NCBI RefSeq assembly: GCF_030123405.1
Contig: NZ_CP126110.1
Coordinates: forward strand, 744,001-808,000
Reading direction: 5' to 3'
Source of the DNA: Neobacillus sp. WH10
Lineage (GTDB): Bacteria > Bacillota > Bacilli > Bacillales > Cytobacillaceae
DNA length: 64,000 bases
Both the position numbers and the translations under genes were made by a program. Positions within the stretch are counted from its first letter, which is position 1. Every line of letters starts with the position of its first letter. The notes beneath the pieces were generated by a model. It was not told where the DNA came from. It made no database searches and saw only the letters and a list, made by a program, of their open reading frames with translations. This document shows positions 57,874 through 64,000 of the stretch, piece by piece.

Positions 57874-60060
57874 ATGCCGGTTGAGTGGAATGAAGCAGAT
57901 CAAGTGTTTCATTTATATAATAAGAAAGTTAGTTATCTAATACAAATTGTTTATGGAAAGTATCCGGCACATTTATATTGGGGCAGACGAGTGCAGGTGC
58001 TCCAGCCTTCATCCATACTCTCATTTAAAGGAAGAGCATTTTCGCCAACGACGGAGCCCGCTGACCTCAAATTTTCACTCGATACACTCCCGCAAGAGTA
58101 CCCTGCATTTGGGAATGGGGACTTCCGAGAGCCTGCCTATCAGCTTCGTACCCATGATGGTTCAACGATTACGGAATTTGTCTATGATTCCCATGAGATT
58201 TTGAAAGGAAAACGTCCGCTTAAAGGGTTGCCTTCCTCTTATATTGAAGATGATTCTGAGGCGGATACACTAGTAATTACAATGGTAGATGCCATATTGG
58301 GGATTGGATTGAATCTCAATTATACGATTTACCGTGACCTTGATGTAATAACAAGATCAGCATATTTCGAGCATCTAGGAAGTCATGCTATTGAAATACA
58401 TAAATGTATGAGTATGTCAGTGGATTTCCACGAGTCGAATTGGGACTGGCTGCACCTTCATGGAACATGGGCAAGGGAGCGTCATATCGAACGCCGGCCT
58501 CTGCTCCATGGAATTCAAACAATTTCTTCCACTAGAGGTGCAAGCAGCCACCAGCATAATCCATTTCTTGCGTTACTTTCAAAGGATGCCACCGAAGAGT
58601 TTGGCGATGTTTATGGGATTAGTCTAATGTATAGTGGGAATTATCAGGCCTCCATCGAAGTAGACCCTTTTGATAAAACCAGGCTAAGCATCGGGATTAA
58701 TCCGTTTGATTTTATCTGGCTGATTAACCCAGGTGAAATGTTTCAAACACCGGAGGCAGTAATGGTCTATTCTTCAGAAGGCATAGGCGGGATGTCGAGG
58801 ACCTTTCATAAACTATTGCGAACCAGGGTGTGCCGCGGTGTTTATCGCGACAAAACACGCCCGATTCTAATCAATAATTGGGAAGCCACCTATTTTAACT
58901 TTACTGAAAAAAAATTAAAGGAACTTGCGGATATGTCGAAAGGATTGGGAATTGAGCTGTTTGTCCTTGATGACGGCTGGTTTGGACACCGCGATAATGA
59001 TAAAAGCTCGCTGGGTGATTGGGTCGTCAATAAGAAAAAGCTCCCTCATGGTATAAAGGGATTAGCAGATTATATTCAAAACAAGGGGATGCAATTTGGT
59101 TTGTGGGTAGAGCCGGAAATGGTATCACCTGACAGCAATTTATACCGCAAACACCCCGATTGGTGTTTACATGTACCGGGGCGAAGCCGGACACTTTCCC
59201 GAAACCAGCTCGTTCTGGATTTAAGCAGGGAAGAGGTATGTGATTTTTTAATAAAAACTCTTACAAACATTTTCTCCAGTGCCCCAATTTCCTATGTAAA
59301 ATGGGATATGAATCGAAATATGACAGAGGTGGGCTCGGCAGCACTTCCCCCTGAAAGGCAAAAGGAAACAGCCCATCGCTATATGCTTGGTTTGTATCGG
59401 ATTTTAGAAACATTAACCGAGAGCTTTCCTGATATTTTGTTTGAAAGCTGCTCGGGTGGCGGCGGCCGCTTTGATCCTGGCATATTCTATTACATGCCGC
59501 AGACGTGGACGAGTGATGATACGGACGCAGTTGAAAGGTTAAAAATTCAATACGGAACAAGCATCGTTTATCCGGCGATTACGATGGGAGCACATGTTTC
59601 AGAGGTGCCGAACCACCAGGTAGGAAGAATGACACCTCTACAAATGAGATGTAATGTGGCAATGGCTGCCAATTTAGGGTTCGAATTAAATGTCGACAAG
59701 CTCAGCAATGAAGATCAAACTATGATAGTAGAACAAATCAGCCTTTATCATCAAATAAAGGAGATTGTTCTTTTCGGTGACCAGTTTCGACTGTTAAGTC
59801 CATTTGAAGGTATGGACACTGCCTGGATGTATGTGACACAGAACCAAGAACAAGCGGTTGTTTTTTACTATAAAACATTGGCAACGCCGAATCCACCCTT
59901 TTTCCGTCTTAAATTACGAGGATTAAATCCTAAGCTGAAATACAAAATAAACAACGCTGAGCAGCCTTTTTATGGAGACGAACTGATGCAGATCGGTAAA
60001 GACATGCCGCTGATTAAAAAGGACTATTCTTCATTTATCTTCTATATTAAAGCGATATAA
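57874..60060 (+). CDS. GH36 alpha-galactosidase
   Basis: A 728-residue cytoplasmic alpha-galactosidase of family GH36, of the same length as bacillar AgaA/AgaN/RafA enzymes. An N-terminal beta-sandwich is followed by the barrel with FVLDDGWFGHRDND. The nucleophile Asp 478 is in YVKWDMNR, and the acid/base Asp 548 is in SDDTDAVERL; both fall at the positions expected from the Geobacillus enzyme. CSGGGGRFDPG is the family loop. It releases galactose from melibiose or raffinose. No sugar transporter is adjacent, but MglBAC lies at the far end of this window. Confidence 0.93.
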   Translation: MPVEWNEADQVFHLYNKKVSYLIQIVYGKYPAHLYWGRRVQVLQPSSILSFKGRAFSPTTEPADLKFSLDTLPQEYPAFGNGDFREPAYQLRTHDGSTITEFVYDSHEILKGKRPLKGLPSSYIEDDSEADTLVITMVDAILGIGLNLNYTIYRDLDVITRSAYFEHLGSHAIEIHKCMSMSVDFHESNWDWLHLHGTWARERHIERRPLLHGIQTISSTRGASSHQHNPFLALLSKDATEEFGDVYGISLMYSGNYQASIEVDPFDKTRLSIGINPFDFIWLINPGEMFQTPEAVMVYSSEGIGGMSRTFHKLLRTRVCRGVYRDKTRPILINNWEATYFNFTEKKLKELADMSKGLGIELFVLDDGWFGHRDNDKSSLGDWVVNKKKLPHGIKGLADYIQNKGMQFGLWVEPEMVSPDSNLYRKHPDWCLHVPGRSRTLSRNQLVLDLSREEVCDFLIKTLTNIFSSAPISYVKWDMNRNMTEVGSAALPPERQKETAHRYMLGLYRILETLTESFPDILFESCSGGGGRFDPGIFYYMPQTWTSDDTDAVERLKIQYGTSIVYPAITMGAHVSEVPNHQVGRMTPLQMRCNVAMAANLGFELNVDKLSNEDQTMIVEQISLYHQIKEIVLFGDQFRLLSPFEGMDTAWMYVTQNQEQAVVFYYKTLATPNPPFFRLKLRGLNPKLKYKINNAEQPFYGDELMQIGKDMPLIKKDYSSFIFYIKAI

Positions 60061-60170
60061 AAGGTGTTTGGAACATTGATGCTATGCCGCTATGCACACT
60101 TGTTTTCCCAAAATGAACGTTAGTTATGGTAATTTAATAGTAACTTTGTTAAAAAAGGGGGACTTATCCA

Positions 60171-60494
60171 GTGAAAAAATTATATTTAATTTTAGGGTTA
60201 ATTGGTACTGTTTTTCCGTATTATTTTTTTATTCAGTTCCTCAGGGATAATGGACTTGATTTAGGTTTATTAATGGAATTATTATTTACTAACACGATAT
60301 CGTCCTTTTTTGCAGTTGATTTTGTAATCTCATGTGTTGTTTTCTTGGTATTTATGTTCAATGAATCACGAAAGTATAACATTAAAGAAAAATGGATTTG
60401 TCTTTTATCTCTTTTTACAGTTGGATTATCTTTAGCACTACCTTTATTTTTGTTTTTTAGACATTCTTATATTAAGAGTAAAGATGAAGTATAA
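60171..60494 (+). CDS. DUF2834 small membrane protein
   Basis: A 107-residue protein with three membrane segments: YLILGLIGTVFPYYFFIQFL, FAVDFVISCVVFLVFMF and CLLSLFTVGLSLALPLFLFF. The pattern, including NTISSFFAVDFVISC, is that of the DUF2834 family, whose function is unknown. The start follows AAAAAGGGGG. It is a single gene with no obvious functional partner. Confidence 0.82.
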   Translation: MKKLYLILGLIGTVFPYYFFIQFLRDNGLDLGLLMELLFTNTISSFFAVDFVISCVVFLVFMFNESRKYNIKEKWICLLSLFTVGLSLALPLFLFFRHSYIKSKDEV

Positions 60495-60586
60495 ATTAGA
60501 AAATAAGCATCTTGTGAGGAGCAACCGTAAAGTTACATATACTTGGCAGGTAACTGCAGGGTTGCTTATATTCAAGGAGGTAAAAC

Positions 60587-61483
60587 ATGGATTACATTTC
60601 ACCGCAAGAAGCGGTGTTAAAGGTGAAACGGTGGCCTAAAGATACCATAGCTGCGGGTCGTCGTCATACCGTTGGGCTTAAATCTGACGGAACGATGACC
60701 GCTGTGGGTGATAATAAATATGGCCAATGTGATGTAAGCGCCTGGCGCGATATTGTGGCGGTCGCGACTGGTAATGTTCATATGGCGACGAACACGGGTA
60801 ATGCTCATACAATCGCTCTTAAATCTGACAGTACTGTAGCGGCTGTGGGTTGGAATAAGCATGACCAATGCGATGTAAACGACTGGCGCGATATTGTAGC
60901 GGTTGCGGCGGGTTGGCGCCATACCATTGGGCTTAAATCGGATGGCACGGTGGTTGCTGTGGGCCGAAATAATGAAGGTGAATGCAATGTAAGCGGCTGG
61001 CATGATATTGTGGCGGTCGCGGCGGGTGACTGGCATACCATCGGTCTTAAATTGGACGGAACGGTGACGGCTGTGGGTAATAATCGGTATCGTCAATGCA
61101 ATGTAAGCGGCTGGTGCGATATTGTGGCGGTCGCAGTGGGTTATCTTCATACAATCGGTCTTACATCGGACGGCACGGTGACAGCTGTGGGTTGGAAAAA
61201 ACATGACCAATGCGATGTAAGCGGCTGGCGCGGTATTGTGGCGATAGCTGTGGGTAGTAATCATACCATCGGCCTTAAATCGGACGGTACTGTAGCGGCT
61301 GTGGGTTGGAATGAGCATGGCCAATGTAATGTAAGTGATTGGCGCGATATTGTGGCGATAGCGGCCGGTTGTGCCCATACCGTCGGGCTTAAATCGGACG
61401 GAACGGTGGTTGCTGTGGGTGATAATGAATATGGCCAATGCGATGTAAGCGGCTGGCGCGGCATCCAACTGCCCGGCAATTAG
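60587..61483 (+). CDS. RCC1-repeat protein (seven near-identical beta-propeller blades)
   Basis: A 298-residue protein made almost wholly of seven repeats. The typical unit is 38 residues (114 bases): HTIGLKSDGTVxAVGxNxxGQC, then NVSGWxDIVAVAAG. Such RCC1/BNR-like repeats fold as a beta-propeller. The second unit is longer, with an inserted NVHMATNTGNAH. There is no signal peptide or other domain. The DNA repeats are also close to identical, and the base composition is richer in GC than its neighbours, so the gene is probably a recent arrival that expands and shrinks by recombination. Function unknown; a binding role is likely. Start behind AAGGAGG. Confidence 0.85.
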   Translation: MDYISPQEAVLKVKRWPKDTIAAGRRHTVGLKSDGTMTAVGDNKYGQCDVSAWRDIVAVATGNVHMATNTGNAHTIALKSDSTVAAVGWNKHDQCDVNDWRDIVAVAAGWRHTIGLKSDGTVVAVGRNNEGECNVSGWHDIVAVAAGDWHTIGLKLDGTVTAVGNNRYRQCNVSGWCDIVAVAVGYLHTIGLTSDGTVTAVGWKKHDQCDVSGWRGIVAIAVGSNHTIGLKSDGTVAAVGWNEHGQCNVSDWRDIVAIAAGCAHTVGLKSDGTVVAVGDNEYGQCDVSGWRGIQLPGN

Positions 61484-61590
61484 TTTTTAATAACAACAAG
61501 CCAGAGAATCACTGAACGAGTTAATGAGCATTGCTTCAGAAATAAGGCTATTCCATTAAAGGTCGCTTTAGTGGAGTAAGATAATTATTT

Positions 61591-61629
61591 ATAGACTGAT
61601 CGGTTTTTACCGTTCAGTCTATTTTTTAT
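61591..61629 (+). terminator. Intrinsic terminator after the RCC1-repeat gene
   Basis: AGACTGA-T-CGGT, TTTT loop, ACCG-T-TCAGTCT, followed by ATTTTTTATC. Confidence 0.9.
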
Positions 61630-61796
61630 CAATAATGTCTAATCTATTGAGATAGAGTCAATAATACGTGAAATAAAGCTTATTAGTGTCCCATATGACT
61701 TGTCTTAAAATGCTTATCGTTGCTAAGATAAAAGGGTGTTCCATTTTATTAGTGTAGTGAAGTATCTTACACCAAAAATTAAACAACTATATTTTT

Positions 61797-61826
61797 AACC
61801 CCGTCCTAAATTTAGAACGGGGTTAT
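61797..61826. other. Hairpin upstream of the second YesM-type kinase
   Basis: TAACCCCGT and ACGGGGTTA pair around CCTAAATTTAGA. No T run follows, so it may be a leader hairpin or operator. The 485-base gap before the kinase otherwise holds only the preceding terminator. Confidence 0.5.
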
Positions 61827-61969
61827 GCTTGTTTGAGCTTTTAAAATTAGATAACTTTATTATCATTGTACACCTGAAACTATTTGGAAATAAAATTATC
61901 CTTTTCTTAATTATTTTAATCAAGTATTGTTTTCATATAGGGGTAGCCAGCTTGGGTGGGGGAACATGT

Positions 61970-63652
61970 ATGCTTAATCTTAGTACACAAAAAAGGCTGT
62001 TTATTATGTTTTTGATCGTGGCGTTGATTCCACTGTTAACATTAGGAATTATTTCATATGATCAATCGTCGAGAGTGGTGAATGGAAAGCTATCAAACTA
62101 TAATCATTTTGCCGGTGAAAAGATTAAAACACAGCTGGACCAAATATTGGAGGATATGTATTATAGCGCAGCTGAAATTAAACAATATTTAGCAGATAGT
62201 ACGTCTGTTAATCTACAGCATCAGGAGCCGCAAACGTATTCGGACTTTAAAGAAGTGAATAATTTAGAAAGGCTTTTGCAGGCTCATAAAAAGTCGAACA
62301 TCCGAGGGATATATGTCATTACATCTTCGGGCTTTTACTACGGAGATTCTGACTTTAATGTGGAAAAATTTAAGAAGCAGGATATCTGGAAGCGAATTTA
62401 TTGGAGTGGAAACTCGGAAATTGGTATTTACCAACCGTCCTATTATAAAAACAATACTTCCCATCATGTCCTTGGTTTAATTGTTCCATTGAAATTCTCC
62501 TACGGTGTATTAAACAATAGTTATCTATTAATCGAAACGGATATAGACGATTTATACGAATTAATGTCGGTATTGGAGAAGGATCTCCATTCACGAATTA
62601 CGATTAGAAATGAAGTAGGTCAACTGCTCTATCATACAAAAAGTGTCGAGGAAAATCGGGAGGACGACATTATTTGGATGGAACACACAAGAATCAATAA
62701 TTGGGAATTTGAAATTCGCGTACCCCGAGACGAGTTTTATCAATCTTCTCGAGTGATACTCAAAATGGTTTCGATTGGGATCTTGATTGCTTTTTTATTA
62801 GCTCTCATCCTTTCTTATGTTTTTTCCAATCAGTTTACAAAAGGAATTTTAAAGCTGAAATTTGCAATTGATGAAGTGAGCCAGGGGATATTTGATGCAA
62901 AGCTGACCGTCAATACAAAGGATGAAATCGGGAAGCTTGGTTTACATTTTAATCGGATGGTCGGGAAAATCAGGCAATTAATGGAGGAAGTAAGGGAGAA
63001 AGAATCAACAAAGCGAGAAGCTGAAATGAAAGCGGTTCACTATCAAATTAATCCACATCTTCTGTTTAACACGTTAAATACGATACAGTGGAAAGCTCGA
63101 TTGGATGGGAATGAGGAAATTGGAAAAATGCTTTTGCATTTGACAAAGGTTCTAGAGGGAAATTTAAATTTCAATATTGAATTGATTTCTCTAAAAGAAG
63201 AGTTACAGTCCATTCAGCATTTCTTTGCCATTCAAGAGTTAAGGTATGGGCCTAACTTTCACGTATCCTTGAAAATGAACGAGAAGCTTGAAAGAGGGTT
63301 GATTCCAAGGATGACGTTACAGCCAATGCTTGAAAATATTTTTTTCCATGCTTTTGAGGATGGTAAAGGAAATATTGACCTAGAGTTTACTGAGAGCAAT
63401 AACTATTTTCAGCTCATCATTATGGATAATGGGAAAGGAATACCTCAGGAAAAGCTAAAAACATTATTTACGAGGCCAAATGAGAAAGTACGGGGTGGAA
63501 TCGGGTTATACAATGTGAATCAGAAGTTTTATATCCATTATGGGAAGGACTTTTTGATCAATACTGATTCAGTGGTCGGTAAAGGAACGACCATTACAAT
63601 AACTTGGCCGGCAAGGTGGGTAGATCAAAATGATGAACATGGGAACCATTAA
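61970..63652 (+). CDS. YesM-type membrane sensor histidine kinase
   Basis: A 560-residue kinase of the YesM group. A first membrane segment (FIMFLIVALIPLLTLGIISY) and a second near residue 265-290 enclose an outer sensor domain. A HAMP domain follows, then the His box AVHYQINPHLLFNTLNTIQW, and a HATPase domain with LQPMLENIFFHAF, IMDNGKGIP and GGIGLYNVNQKF. The start is ATG 61970 behind GGTGGGGG; the upstream open frame lacks a ribosome site. It overlaps the next gene. By family such pairs sense sugars and control an ABC importer, probably encoded beyond the window and possibly linked with the alpha-galactosidase. Confidence 0.92.
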   Translation: MLNLSTQKRLFIMFLIVALIPLLTLGIISYDQSSRVVNGKLSNYNHFAGEKIKTQLDQILEDMYYSAAEIKQYLADSTSVNLQHQEPQTYSDFKEVNNLERLLQAHKKSNIRGIYVITSSGFYYGDSDFNVEKFKKQDIWKRIYWSGNSEIGIYQPSYYKNNTSHHVLGLIVPLKFSYGVLNNSYLLIETDIDDLYELMSVLEKDLHSRITIRNEVGQLLYHTKSVEENREDDIIWMEHTRINNWEFEIRVPRDEFYQSSRVILKMVSIGILIAFLLALILSYVFSNQFTKGILKLKFAIDEVSQGIFDAKLTVNTKDEIGKLGLHFNRMVGKIRQLMEEVREKESTKREAEMKAVHYQINPHLLFNTLNTIQWKARLDGNEEIGKMLLHLTKVLEGNLNFNIELISLKEELQSIQHFFAIQELRYGPNFHVSLKMNEKLERGLIPRMTLQPMLENIFFHAFEDGKGNIDLEFTESNNYFQLIIMDNGKGIPQEKLKTLFTRPNEKVRGGIGLYNVNQKFYIHYGKDFLINTDSVVGKGTTITITWPARWVDQNDEHGNH

Positions 63653-64000
63653 AGTATTAATTGTGGATGATGATACGATTGTTCGCAGAGGGTTAAGGGC
63701 AACAGTCGAATGGGAAAAGTTTGGGATGACCGTGGTCGCGGATGCTCCGAATGGAAAACGGGGCTGGGAGGAATTTTTAACCCATCAACCTGATATTGTC
63801 ATTACTGATATCGTCATGCCAGAGGAGAATGGACTAGAGTTTTCACGGAAAATAAAAGCCCACGCACCTAATACGAAAATTCTCTTGCTCAGCTGCCATA
63901 AGGATTTTGAGTATGCACAAGAAGGATTAAAGCTAGGCGCCTCCGGATATTTATTAAAAACAGTATTTGATGATCAAGAACTAGAGCATTTTTTAACTGC
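63633..64000 (+). CDS. YesN-type response regulator, N-terminal part (3' end outside window)
   Basis: The frame from ATG 63633 (or 63630/63639) encodes a CheY-like receiver: KVLIVDDDTIVRRGL, phosphoacceptor in IVITDIVMPEENGLEF, and LLSCHKDFEYAQEGLKLGASGYLLK. It runs off the window end. It overlaps the kinase gene by about 20 bases and pairs with it. The output domain, expected to be of AraC type, is not visible. Confidence 0.9.
   Translation, partial: MNMGTIKVLIVDDDTIVRRGLRATVEWEKFGMTVVADAPNGKRGWEEFLTHQPDIVITDIVMPEENGLEFSRKIKAHAPNTKILLLSCHKDFEYAQEGLKLGASGYLLKTVFDDQELEHFLT

Noticed and set aside
60617..61468. 283-codon antisense frame over the RCC1-repeat gene
   Set aside because: The 114-base repeat has no stop in this frame, so it stays open by periodicity; no start signal.
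60587..61483. CRISPR-like tandem repetition
   Set aside because: The repeats are coding, 114 bases long and without short unique spacers; no cas genes are present.

Overview
The window is a chromosomal segment of a spore-forming member of the Bacillaceae, of Bacillus/Neobacillus/Mesobacillus type. The signs are low GC, strong AGGAGG-type ribosome binding sites with frequent TTG/GTG starts, YesM/YesN two-component pairs, CcpA-type cre sites, YheC/YheD and CgeB-like spore-associated families, and Bacillus-style intergenic palindromes. This genus-level placement is an inference from gene families; no rRNA or tRNA gene is present to confirm it.

Layout. 0-6.4 kb: the end of a YesM-type kinase, a YesN-type regulator and an MglBAC galactose/glucose ABC importer. 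6.4-12.2 kb: an ECF sigma/anti-sigma pair with a lipoprotein, a YeiH exporter divergent from a LysR regulator, and an M20 N-carbamoyl/allantoate amidohydrolase behind a structured leader. 12.4-19.3 kb: a sigma-54-type ketone-body/3-hydroxybutyrate module (CoA-transferase A/B, thiolase, GntP permease, hydroxybutyrate dehydrogenase, sigma-54 activator) with two -24/-12 promoters, a paired dyad upstream of one of them and a cre site. 19.5-22.7 kb: a sporulation-type histidine kinase and a TcyP-like cystine symporter.

22.8-55.2 kb is an unusual accessory surface-polymer region. It holds a CgeB-like glycosyltransferase, a pyruvyl transferase, a QueC-like PP-loop protein, duplicated PAP2 phosphatases, a GT4 enzyme and UDP-glucose dehydrogenase. 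It also holds seven intact YheC/YheD-type ATP-grasp genes plus one remnant, a second type of ATP-grasp ligase, a MurF-like ligase, and several GT2 genes. A complete sulfation kit is present: CysC and Sat to make PAPS, sulfotransferases, a PHP phosphatase that could remove PAP, and a TauE-like exporter. The region is full of relics: Sat fragments, broken sulfotransferases, a frameshifted glycosyltransferase and inverted repeats, so it has grown by duplication and decay. My inference is that it builds and decorates a glycosylated, amide-linked and sulfated polymer, possibly on the spore surface.

55.5-64 kb: LemA and TPM-domain membrane proteins, a DedA protein flanked by split arms of an interspersed palindrome, a GH36 alpha-galactosidase (which fits with the galactose importer at the left end), a DUF2834 protein, an RCC1-repeat protein, and a second YesM/YesN pair cut by the window end.
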